Origin: Kuschelorhynchus macadamiae
Lineage: Eukaryota; Arthropoda; Insecta; Coleoptera; Curculionidae
NCBI GenBank assembly: GCA_030620095.1
Contig: JAUTXW010000066.1
Span: 806,001-870,000, forward strand
Length of the DNA stretch: 64,000 bases
Reading direction: 5' to 3'
Positions within the stretch are counted from its first letter, which is position 1. Every line of letters begins with the position of its first letter. Position numbers and translations under genes: made by a program. Below the pieces are notes generated by a model. It did no database searches. It was not told where the DNA came from and worked only from the letters and a program-made list of their open reading frames with translations. Shown here in pieces: positions 9,985 through 19,789 of the stretch.

Positions 9985-11164
9985 ATCTATGTTGTTGAAA
10001 GACTTGGAAGAAGTCCCACATATATAACACTTTTTCGTGGATGTCGTAGATGAAGCAGCATTGCACATTTTGCCATCTACCATTGTAAAAAGTAAGTTGT
10101 GTTCAATGTCCTTGTGCCTACACTAATGGAAGTAGGTGTAAGGTTTTCTATTTCATTCTGCATGGTATTTATTTCTTGAAGTGTTAAATCAGTGGTCTCA
10201 TGTATAAATTGAATTCTGAAAGGACGAAAAGCGGGGTGAGCCTGGACGTGGATTTTGCCAAACTATTTTGTTTGTAGATTTATTTGGATCGTCGCATGTT
10301 AATAGAAGTGGCACAAAGGATGTTAAAAATATACTGGCATCCGAACGTTCATCGCTGTCAAAATTTTGCTTGTATTGGCTATACCTAAGTGTCAAACAAG
10401 CAAGTTGAGGTTCTGTTAATGTTTCCAATACATCTTTTTGCACCTCCACTATACGATGGGCAGTATGGTTTAGTAAGGCTTGTAATTTTACTTCAGCTTT
10501 TTGCCCCGTGATTGTAACTGCATCCCGATTTGGGTAACAGCGCCCCTTGGCCTCCTGAATCTTCTTATACGATGGAAAACGTTTTTTATCTTCACTCCTT
10601 ATGATCTGATATTGGTGTCTATTTGCTTTAACAAATACTGACAATGCTTTATCACCAGATAGCTGATCAACTTTTTCAGCTCTCTCTTTATATGCCTTTC
10701 TATAGTTCTGGGCCCTTTTTGGGGTTGAAAATTGTACATCTTTTATAACAGCTGCAGCATCTATACTTCCTTCAGCGCGCAGACTCATTTGAGCAGCATA
10801 CACAGGCTCTGAGGAACTCATTGTTGATCCAACATATTCGGTTTGTCTTCGTTTTGTTCGTTGGCTACTAGTCTGGAAATTAACAGCAGGGCGACCACCT
10901 AAACTCGCTGTAGGTGATTGCACAAAAAAATGAAATTTTAAATTTGTTTCCAACCAAGTTTTGTTTTGGGCAATCTTTCTTGTACTGGGCAGTCTTATAT
11001 TTTAATTTAAAATCAGAAAGAAAATGTGAAAGCTTTTGTTTAATTACGTTAGATAATACTTCAGGGCAATTAGTTAGATCTTTTACATACGAATGCAAAT
11101 ATTCGCAATTAGCTTCAATTTTTGTTGAATTGCATGTCAGTATTACTTCAGAAAGCGTTCTCAT
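9985..11164 (-). pseudogene. Transib-like transposase, N-terminal part
   Basis: The main minus-strand frames are 11164-10880 and 10953-10198, overlapping in different phases. Recognisable blocks are MSLRAEGSIDAAAVIKDVQF, TPKRAQNYRKAYKERAEKV and LSGDKALSVFVKANRHQYQI. A KIVWQNPRPGSPRF segment follows, then FIHETTDLTLQEINTMQNEI. After a shift near 10080 a zinc-type KKCYICGTSSKSFNNID ends at about 9985. I recognise these blocks from multicopy insect proteins that end in the Transib/RAG1-like domain, which supports joining this part with the C-terminal part. The central part is deleted. Confidence 0.65.
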
Positions 11165-11810
11165 ACTTAAAACAACATTTTCATCCGGATCTACGTCCCT
11201 TGATCCTGAAATAAATAAAAATAATTAGCCCTAAACGATTTGAAAGCGATAAATTGGGGAAAATTCCAAGTGACACAAAACAAAGTTGATTAAGTTATCT
11301 CAAAAAGGCAGACAAAAGCGGAAAATATTTTTTCTCCATTTACTATTTAAAGTATTCAGCTACACAACTTTCCAGAAAGTTAAGCCCGGAAGATCCCGGA
11401 AGTTTACTAAAATATTAACAATAAAATTAAAACTATAATTTTGCACTACTCCAGAAAATTATTTCTGTATAAAATACACATAATTAAAAAATATTATTAT
11501 TTTATATAAATAGTATAGCTAAAGGTACTACTTACCACCAGGAGTACAATCCATTTTACTTTGAGCACTATAATGTCTACAATATGTACACAAAAACAGC
11601 CAATATTTTTTCGCAAAAACACTTACGCGAACAACATTTAACATTCAACTATTGTCACCGTATTCAACGAAGAGCGCCATCTACGGAATTTCTAATTTTA
11701 AAAAGCCCAATGATCTATTAAAGCCCCTAGACGCGTAAAAGTGTGAAATGGCAATCTTCCCGAATTGGGGTTCTGGCCAGCTTTTTGAAATTTTGCCCGT
11801 CTGTGTGTTG

Positions 11811-12420
11811 GTCTAAAACTAAGGTAAGAAGGGAAGCGAGGCTATTAATGAATAACTGTGGCAAAGAAGATCTCCAATAAATCCCTTACCAACTGAATAC
11901 ATTCTGCGGGAGGCACACTACGAAACAAATCCTTGACAACCAATGAAACCAATAAGGCATTGTGCGGAATATCAACGTTTTACAGGTGATTGGCAAACTC
12001 GATGGAATTCTTGGTAGAAAATGTGCTATGAAAACCCGTTACGTCCCTAAGAACCGTATTTAGTCAAGATGAAAGCTTGTAGCATGGGGAGTCAATAAAT
12101 GAAATCACTGGCCTTTTGCCAAGCCATAAAGTAAGGGTGTTTTCGGGTTCATAGGATATAATTTATTTTTTGTCATGTTAAAATATTCTAAGGTTGTTAG
12201 AAATGTGTCCAGACTACTTTTTAACCTAGTAAGAAATAAGTTTGTTGGGTCTTTATTCTTTCAAAATCACCAGAGTTCAAGAAATCAATAACCTTGTCAA
12301 CATAATCAGTTCTTTTCATAATTACCAAATAAGAGCCTTTATGGGCAAATCAGATCGTTGTTAGTGATTGGTCAAAACGATAATGCCATAATCTTCCAGA
12401 ATGCGCTGTTTTCGGAGATA
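11811..12420 (-). pseudogene. Penelope-like reverse transcriptase, N-terminal half
   Basis: The minus-strand translation shows HKGSYLVIMKRTDYVDKV, the Penelope N-terminal signature (normally DKG...VIM...DY). It is followed by GKRPVISFIDSPCYKLSS, corresponding to the RPIVS..GSP.Y.L block. LLVSLVVKDLFRSVPPAE corresponds to the LVS.DV..LFTNVP palm motif, in which the first catalytic aspartate appears to be replaced by valine. Several stops occur. The sequence stops at the Transib terminus at 11805 and resumes at 8999 with a frame leading into GLAMG. Confidence 0.75.
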
Positions 12421-12479
12421 AGATGACGTGTAGGATAACGTGTTTGTTTATTTCTAACTGAACGCACACAAATGTTTTG

Positions 12480-13640
12480 ATACGGTGGGTGATTCTTGAG
12501 CGACCACCGCTTATATCATCACACTATCTCCCTCTTCAGTCTGCCCAAATGTCCTATCTTCATTTTACTTCTGGAGTTTTTCTGGATACAATAAACCAAG
12601 TCATTAATCCTCTTGATTATTCCGTATGGCGTGCTTCCCTGTGTTCAGTCAATTTTGGACTCAACAACTTACAATTGGGATTGTAAAACGAAATTAAGTA
12701 ATTTATATGGAAACCAGATTAGCTGGCACTGATGTCATACCTGGTCTTCATTCAATTACTGGCTGCTTTATCGCTATCACGTGTTACTTTCTAAAATCCA
12801 AAAAGTTGTTTGTAGGTTTCATCCGCATTATCTTTAATTTTTGTTCTATCTACAATTGGCAATCTTAGCAAAAAGCCGCAGGGCTGTTGTAGCTCTGTTC
12901 CAAATACAATTCTGGCAGGACTCTGATCCATAGAAACATAAGCAGTTGTTCTATAGGTCAACAGATACAAGAACAGGTGTTGGTCCTAGTCGCACTGATT
13001 TATGGAAACCATTTTGGTGAGACGTTCCTCTACAGCCTTATTCTAGTGGTACCATCTGTCTACTGCGGACTTTTTCGTCAACAAAAATTCGGGCGATTCT
13101 TGAGGTTTCCTGGTTTGCAAGAGCGAATGCTTTAGGCCACTTACTAAAGTAATCCATGGTAACTAAGATGTATTTGTTACCTTGATCAGTCTCTGGAAAT
13201 GACCCAGCAAAGTATATACTTATCTTTTCAAATGGTAAACCGATATATTGTTTCATTGGTCCCCGAAATCTTTCCGGGGACTTTTAGTTACTTTCTTGAT
13301 GTCCTAGTCTTCTTGATGGACCCAGTAGAATCATTCTCGAACTTTGTCCAAAGTTTCGATTACTGCAAGGTGCGGTCCAGGCTTTCCGCCATGAAGTTCT
13401 TATAAAATGTCCTAGATTATTTTTTGTGAATTATAAATTGCGTTTTAGTAGTCTTTCCAGCAGCACAGGTTTCAGCAGTCCATCCTCAACAACCAATTAA
13501 TGCGATTGAGCCCATATCGTCCTGAATGGAAGTTTTTTGTCCAAGATTTCTTTTCATTTTAGTCTAACTTTGGTCTTTTCTTTTCGGTGCAAAATCGTAA
13601 ATTCTTTGATGTGTCTGTGAACACATACTTCCCGTTAATA
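12480..13640 (-). pseudogene. Gypsy-type integrase fragment
   Basis: The minus-strand fragment carries parts of a Gypsy pol integrase in order. The zinc-binding region end has a HGGKPGPHLAV-like block near 13390. The catalytic core YIGLPFEKISIYFAGSFPE is at 13256, with TDQGNKYILVTMDYFSKWP. A weak C-terminal region includes a MKTRYD-like stretch and an LTEHREARHTE-like segment below 12720. The first catalytic aspartate (ID-AGP in relatives) reads Y here. Many stops and shifts are present and no LTRs were found. It lies next to the upstream end of the split Penelope-like element. Its target site and boundaries are not determinable by eye. Confidence 0.75.
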
Positions 13641-14305
13641 ATGCTTGTAGTCTGCTTTACATAAACGCGAAAACAATTGAAAATTTGTTTTTTTTTGGGA
13701 ATTTACTTCTTGATACATTTTTACTTACATGTTAAATTTTTCCTAAAATCAGCAGCGTTTTGAGTGAAACGTGAGGACTCCCTACTTGCTCATTGTTTTT
13801 TTTTAACTTTTCTGATTGAATAAAATATTATTTAAATTACATTCGTTGAATTTTTATAAAGGAATTTATCTGCAAAAGTATAAGTAAAAATGTTAAATAA
13901 TTGTTGACCTATTCATCATACAAAAATGTTCTAGTAGTAAACAACGCAGAATTTTTTAAATTTACAAGCTTTCCCAATTTTTATTTCTTATACACAAAAA
14001 GGGTGCCCCAAAGTTGTTGTTTATAATGTTAATAAATTTCCCGCATATACGCTTCTTTCTTTCTAAATGGGATTTGCTGCATGTGCCCGTAAAATGCATA
14101 CACTTTTAAAATATGCGATTTCAGTTAGTGATTTATGTCGAACAGCAATTGTTTTCGATGCATTGGCGTCACAGACGAATTAAAAAAAAAGTTTGTTAGT
14201 TGGTGTTGGTACAAATATTAATTTTTTTTCAGAAATCCTGCCATCATTTGGTAGCACCGCGTCACTGGTTTCTTAAAGGTTCTAGGGCTTGAGAACCTAT
14301 GTAGC

Positions 14306-14308
<3 letters not shown>
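13641..14308. other. No recognisable feature
   Basis: AT-rich sequence between the integrase relic and the TA microsatellite. I see no coding frame or repeat end to report. Confidence 0.5.

Positions 14309-14350
<42 letters not shown>
14309..14350. repeat. (TA)n microsatellite
   Basis: About 20 TA units ending directly at the left terminus of the mariner-type element, which probably used a TA inside it as target. Confidence 0.95.
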
Positions 14351-14353
<3 letters not shown>

Positions 14354-14900
14354 GGTGTCCCGAATTGCAGTGTCCAAACTTTAACAGCGCATTCTGCATT
14401 CAAAATAAGCCCTAATTTTCTATATAAACATATATCGACAAATGCTTTGTTTTCGAAATACAGGGTGTTAAAGTTTTAAGAAAAAAATTGTCATAACTTT
14501 TTTAGTACTTGAGATATTGTTATTAAATTTGGTAAACAGCATTTGAGTAACAAAAGGCATTTTTTGATTTGAAATATTTTTTAACTCTTTATCAGTGGCG
14601 TCCGTACAGGATTTTTTATTGAATATTCTTAAAGAAAAAATGGTACTCTACTGCTTTTTCTGAAAACAAAAGTCATTCCTAAAATCCCCACTCAGTTTGG
14701 AACAAATTTGATCCCTTGCCTTTTTTTCGTGCGATGCAAGGATTTCGAGTTAAAAACTAAAAACTATTTTTATGTATGGCGTAGTTAAAATTTCCCTTAT
14801 TGTTAATTATTTCAGTGGCAAAACCTTTAACATCTTGGTATGCCATGATTGCATTTTTGTGACAATTGAACAATTGTTAGTTTCGTCTTTAAAGTGTGAC
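14351..14900. repeat. Left terminal inverted repeat
   Basis: About 550 bp matching, in reverse complement, 16165-16983 with the insertion at 16231-16498 removed. The inner limit is the TTCGTCTTTAAAG segment at about 14882, mirrored at about 16170. Confidence 0.85.
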
Positions 14901-15216
14901 ATTTGAGTTTTTAGAGTAAATAAATGTCAGGTACATTACAGTTTATACAAAAAGGTAATTCATCTACTAGTGATTTCAAAATGGTGTTATTCAGTAACTT
15001 TAGTGCTAATATTCAAAATGGAAATTCAAATGTTATTTCCAAATAGAAGATTACCTTGCAAACAATTTTTACATTAAAACGCATTTAAGTCAAAAAGATT
15101 CCGAGAAACGAAGGTAGGAGAAATGAACAATATGATATTCATTAAGCCTACAAAGAGCAGCTTATAATTTACAAGGCAACGCAGTTTTTGTTTCTAAAAA
15201 TAAGGTTCATCGCGTT

Positions 15217-15942
15217 TTGAGGAAAGATCACAGGAAGCCATTTCAGATGCAGGTTCAAAACTTACAACCTGGTGATGCCGAAAAACGTGTCAGTTTTTGC
15301 AATTGGTTTTTGCGCCAAATAGAGGAAGACGAGAACTTCTCAAAAAAATTTTTATGGACTGATGAAGCCACATTTATCCGAAGCGGCTCAGTAAATTTCC
15401 ATAATTTACGAATCTGGAGCCATGACAATTCACGTGTTGTACGAACTAGAGCATTTCAGCAAGAATTTTCTGTTAATGTTTGGTGTGGTGTAATAAATGA
15501 AATTTTTTGCGGCCTCATATTCTACCACCACGCCTAGATGGACAGTTATTTAATAATTTTCTGCAAAATGAGTTATTTCAATATCTAGAAAATATTCCTC
15601 TAAATCTTAGAAACGAATTCTGGATTCAAATGGAACGCATTTTGCACTTTATTGGTTAAATAATAATTATCCAGAACGGTGGATTGGACGATTAGGAGCT
15701 ACAGCCTGGCCACCACGTTCCCCTGACCTCACACCTGTCGACTTCTTTGTGTGGGGTTATTTGAAAAATTTAGTTTATTCCAGACCAGTTCATACAAGAG
15801 AAGAACTGATTCTAGGGATAGAGCAAGCCTGTGAAACTTTTCGAGCCAATACGAATTTTATACGCCATGCCACTGACACAGTTAAGAGCAGATGCCGAAA
15901 ATGTGTCGAATTTAGAGGAGCTCATTTTGAGCAATTATTGTG
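15217..15942 (+). pseudogene. Mariner-type transposase, frameshifted, second catalytic D lost
   Basis: The first open part (15217-15537) carries FLWTDEATFIRSGSVNFHN, with the first catalytic D in WTDEA, and FSVNVWCGVINEIFCGLIF. After shifts, a later frame gives LNNNYPERWIGRLG and WPPRSPDLTPVDFFVWGYLK, with the third acidic residue at VDFF. It ends as AHFEQLL at 15942. Between them, at about 15630-15650, the expected QDGAPAH-type motif with the second D is damaged. WIQ is followed by MER instead, then HFALYW resumes, so small deletions removed the catalytic residue. The start upstream of 15217 is not clear. It lies centrally between the inverted repeats. Confidence 0.85.
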
Positions 15943-16164
15943 AATTTTAAGGCCCACATTAATCCTTAATGATATTTAAAGTGCTCTATAAATTTTTTTC
16001 ACGATCTAAGTTAATAAAAGCTATGAATTCTAGTTTTTGTAAAATTAGTTACGAACTTAGTTAATAAAGTTATTGTAAAATGAAGTATCGTCTTCAAAAT
16101 TGAATTAATTCTAATTACCGTTTTACAAAATGAATCGACGATTTTAGAATTATAAACTCATCTG

Positions 16165-16983
16165 TCATACTTTAAAGACGAACCTAGCAATTGTTCAATT
16201 ATCACAAAAATGCAATCATGGCATACCAAGAGTCGACAATGAAGGAATGATGGTAAGTACCAAGGACATTAGATTTTAATAGATTGCCTGCTAACTTCTG
16301 CGATGTCACCCTGATAACCCAAACATAATGCAAATCTCCATTACAACGGGTCGATGACGTCATCTCTCCTTAGTTGTCAGACAAGCTTTTATTTTAGAAA
16401 CCCTACATACGTTGTTCACAAATTATGAACTTACCCGGAATGCATGAAATAAATATCGGAAACCAAATAATTTTAAAAACTTGCTGTTACAATCCCACCT
16501 TAAAGGTTTGCTACTGAAATTAACAATAATGGAAATTTTAACTATGCCATACATAAAAATAGTTTTTAGTTTTTACTCGAAATCCTTACACCGCACGAAA
16601 AAAAGACAAGGGATCAAATTTGCTCCAAACTGAGTGGGGATTGTAGGAATGATTTTTGTTTTCAGAAAAAGCAGTAGAGTACCATTTTTTCTTCAAGAAT
16701 ATTCAATAAAAAATCCCGTACGGACGCCACTGATGAAAAATTAAAAAATATTTCAAATCAAAAAATGCTTTTTGTTACTCCAAGGCTGCTTACGAAATTT
16801 AATAACAATATCTCAAGTAATAAAAAAGTTATGACTAAAAAACAATTTTTTTCTTAAAACTTGTAACACCCTGTATTTCGAAAACGAAGCATTTGCCGAT
16901 ACATGTTTATATAGAAAATTAGGGCTTATTTTGAAAGCAGAATGCGCTGTTAAAGTTTGGACACTGCAATTCAGGACACCCTG
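16165..16983. repeat. Right terminal inverted repeat with insertion
   Basis: Mirror of the left repeat. The match breaks after CATACCAAG at about 16230 and resumes at TTAAAGGTTTGC at about 16499. Confidence 0.85.
16231..16498. repeat. 268-bp insertion in the right inverted repeat
   Basis: This sequence has no counterpart in the left arm. It contains no reading frame and I did not find clear terminal repeats. It may be a short non-autonomous element or a filler left by repair. Confidence 0.6.
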
Positions 16984-17274
16984 TATATATTTTTTTTTAG
17001 GGGGCGTTTCATCCCTCAAGCTACCCTGCATAGTGTTTATATTTACAAAATGATAAAACGAATTTTACGCGTTTCTCCGTTTCTTAGGAAAGTTTAATTT
17101 TCTGAAATACATTTTGTTTATTTTCAGCGGTTTTATTACCCTGAAAAAGTGAAAAAATGTTTTTATTCAAAAAATAAAATAAAAAAATATGCACACATGT
17201 TAAGTGTTTCATGGTTTGCCTTGCATGGTAAACAAAAAATATATTTTATATACAAAAAAATAAAAAACTACCTA

Positions 17275-17700
17275 CTCGATTGACTTCAAATTTTGGTCAA
17301 AAATTAAGGATTATATGAGAATAACCTAGTAACATTTTGGTAAAAATTCAATACGGCGAAACAAAATAGCGGCCTAGTGAAATGTTAAAAAAATTATTAC
17401 TAAACAAGTACGCAAAAATCAAGTATTATGTGGGAATCAACTGGTAAAATTTTGGTATGAATCCAAGATGGCTTAAAAAAATATTAAAAAATTCAGCCTG
17501 AAAAAACTTACTTAATGAGCTGATTATAAATTGTCTGCCATAAATAATTATTAATTGTGGTATAGAAATGAACTAGTGATTAATTCAAGATGGCGGAACA
17601 AAATGGCGTCCAATTAAAATTAAGTATGGCATAGATAGAAACTGGTAAAATATTGGTTGGAATCCAATATAATGGAACAAAATGGCGTCCAATAAATATG
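17275..17700 (+). repeat. Diverged repeat tract with AAGATGGCGGAACAAAATGG motif
   Basis: Units of roughly 110-150 bp recur, each with an 'actggtaaaatttTGGT' segment followed by a 'TCAAGATGGC..AACAAAATGGCG' segment. The same units occur at about 57475-57625 and 62575-62900. It does not code for a recognisable protein. Confidence 0.65.
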
Positions 17701-18280
17701 TTTGGAATGACAGAAAAAAAATCCGGTATTTTCAGTTTACCCTCTTAAAATATCCAAGATACATATCTTCCAAAATCTAATTCACGCATACACTGCAAAC
17801 AAATTTGCATTCAGTATGATACCAATGTTAATAAGGAGGTGCATTTATAAGCGAAAATCCTGTAGAACACACACCGACATTCCTACTAACATCCTTATAA
17901 CAATGTAATCGATCACCCATTTACCATCTTGATTTTTAACACTCTCTGAATTCGTTTCTGCGTCTTGGCTGAACCGTTGTAAAATTTTGCTTGGACGGCT
18001 TTATTAACAATTAGCTGGCGCGGCCAAGCTTGTTCTGCTGTTTCCGTTAGACGGCGCATGAGTTTCCAGTGGAATTATAAGAATATAGGGCGCATTCACC
18101 AGATCGTTCAGAAATGTTATTGAGGAAAATCATATTGGTTTTATAGAAAAAAATACGCAATAAAACCATTCACAAAAAAAGTGTTGAAAGGTCTCGGTAA
18201 CCACACCATCGTTTCAAAAAAAATTATGTAAGTTGATGCAGTAAAACTCTCTTACGAACATGCTGAAAATTTTGTGTCCC
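17701..18280. other. Unassigned sequence with one short open frame
   Basis: No recognised gene. On the minus strand, roughly 18060-17905 is open for about 50 codons (MRRLTETAEQAWPRQLIVNK and onward) and has a more coding-like composition than its surroundings. I do not recognise it. Confidence 0.3.
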
Positions 18281-18712
18281 AGATTCGCTTCTCTATATAG
18301 GGATATCAGCTCCTATTATACCTACAGCAAATGTTCAATGGGAAATGTTTGAGAGGAAACTTAGCGCATTCGATATACGGTTTCAGAATTACGATCGGTT
18401 AACTGGTTTTGGAAATATCGGCGAAAAAACGAAAATGGCGCCAGTAAATCCAAATCCGTAAATTTCACAGCTGTCAAAATATGACATTATTAGGACACTT
18501 TTTTAAGACGAATAAGATGGCGGGTACGACATGTCTCCATCGTCTTTTGTTATCCTATAATTCGCCCCAACTTTCATTTTTCTTATGGCCGCCATATTGG
18601 ATTTTTCTAGTGATGTCTCACAAGTGCATAAAAAATTTGAGTGTCATCGAAATATTACACTACGTAAACTTAGGTCTCAATTTTTTCTAAGGAGGCCATG
18701 ATTTAATTGCAA
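18281..18712 (+). repeat. Interspersed repeat, copy 1
   Basis: This matches, in reverse complement, about 35640-36140. Shared landmarks are GGTCTCAATTTTTTC, TTTTTCTTATGGC, the CGACATGTCT segment and the GGCGAAAAAACGAAA segment. No protein is evident. Confidence 0.75.
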
Positions 18713-19789
18713 CAAAAGTGGGCTATGACTTTGATGTTAAATCATTCAAAGTATCAGAATTGTGTTTTAATAAGTGGTACGTTTTTCTCTCAATAAAATC
18801 ATAAATATGACACACAAATTGTCGTTACCTGTTAAAAATGGCCGGTATTCTCTATTCAAATGAAGAAAAGTTTGATATGTTAGCGCTGAACTTGCAATCA
18901 CACAAAAACGCCGACATTGCCTCAGCAAGGTATTTGGAGCTGTACCCCGAATCGTAGTTAATTTATAGCGAATTCGGCTACCCCGCGCTCTCGCGGAGCA
19001 AATGCGAATCGGCAAAATGCGAGTGCAGTTTTAAAAGGGAACTTGCTCTCTGAGAATTCTAACAGGCATCGAGTAAGCGCGAAACCTAAAAATGCGTGTT
19101 TGCATCGAGCAAGTTCCAAACAATTCATTCGAATCTGCACTGCTTTTGTTTGTATAACTTCTTTAAATTTATTCGCGCCAAAAACCAAGAAACAACAATT
19201 AACCTATAAATTGGGGAATTATTTTCATGAAATTGTATTTTAAATAAAATGTCGGTTTACGAAATAACCCAAGTTGTTTTAGATGCTAACCAGGAGCCTA
19301 TGAAAATGCACGATTGTAATATTTTTAACCATGTAAGGCACGGGTGGCAACCTTTTGACATCGGCGGGCCACTTTGCGGCTGATAAATTTACCGCGGGCC
19401 ACAAGTTGTCTTGGACATGGATAATCATACAAATTATTACAAATAAACTATTGTCTTCGATTTTTTACTTTTTAATGAGTAGGTAAAACTAAATGTATTA
19501 TATAAATGTGAAAAACTTTATAAATACATAGGTATTCAGAAATTGTTGGTCAAACAACATCTATAAAATATTTAATAAAAACACTACTATTTATCAAGGT
19601 ACAACACAAACATTTTTGGATATAAAAATACTACATATAATATAAATTATGTATATAAATTTACCTATTAAATAACTTCAATCAAAATCATTTACTTGTG
19701 ATGAAATCTAATGAAATCTTTGTGGTTGAACTTGACTCGAAAGTTTCTGTATGTCGGCTTGCATTTTAGTTGTAAAAATTCGAAGAATT

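Larger units (their letters stand above)
9005..11805 (-). mobile_element. Transib-like DNA transposon, internally deleted
   Basis: The termini are inverted repeats beginning CACAGACGGGCAAAATT at 9005 and mirrored at 11805; similarity extends over about 37 bp. Both sides carry the 5-bp duplication TGTTG (9000-9004 and 11806-11810). A 5-bp duplication and CAC at the tips are known for Transib, the family related to RAG1. The interior carries minus-strand N- and C-terminal parts of a transposase whose end resembles the RAG1/Transib catalytic end. The middle is missing and a tRNA-like sequence lies at the deletion. The element splits the reverse transcriptase of a Penelope-like element, whose frame resumes on the other side. 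It is inactive. Confidence 0.8.
5500..12420 (-). mobile_element. Penelope-like retroelement split by two insertions
   Basis: Four minus-strand pieces occur in the order expected for one Penelope-like element. They are the N-terminal half of the reverse transcriptase (12420-11811), its C-terminal half with YLDD (8999-8415), a linker plus degenerate GIY-YIG region (8390-8095), and the C-terminal end (6155-5907). Below 5600 comes a terminal segment with ACACGTGTTTCGCC. It resembles the TTTCGCC end of the second Penelope fragment at 31849-32885. The gaps are filled by a Transib-like transposon (9005-11805) and by a segment carrying an unrelated plus-strand ORF (about 6160-8090). Stops and shifts show it is dead. 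The outer limits are approximate. Confidence 0.75.
14351..16983 (+). mobile_element. Mariner-type transposon with about 550-bp inverted repeats
   Basis: Both ends read CAGGGTGTCC inward (right end GGACACCCTG at 16974-16983) and both are next to TA, as expected for Tc1/mariner integration. The inverted repeats are long: 14351 to about 14900 matches the mirror of 16165-16983, apart from a 268-bp insertion in the right arm. A second CAGGGTGT motif occurs about 110 bp inside each end. A plus-strand transposase relic occupies 15217-15942. The transposase is broken, so the copy is not autonomous. Confidence 0.9.

Noticed and set aside
18767..19188. Overlapping minus-strand frames of 76-82 codons
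   Set aside because: They cross the TTAA insertion boundary at 18958-18961 and resemble no protein.
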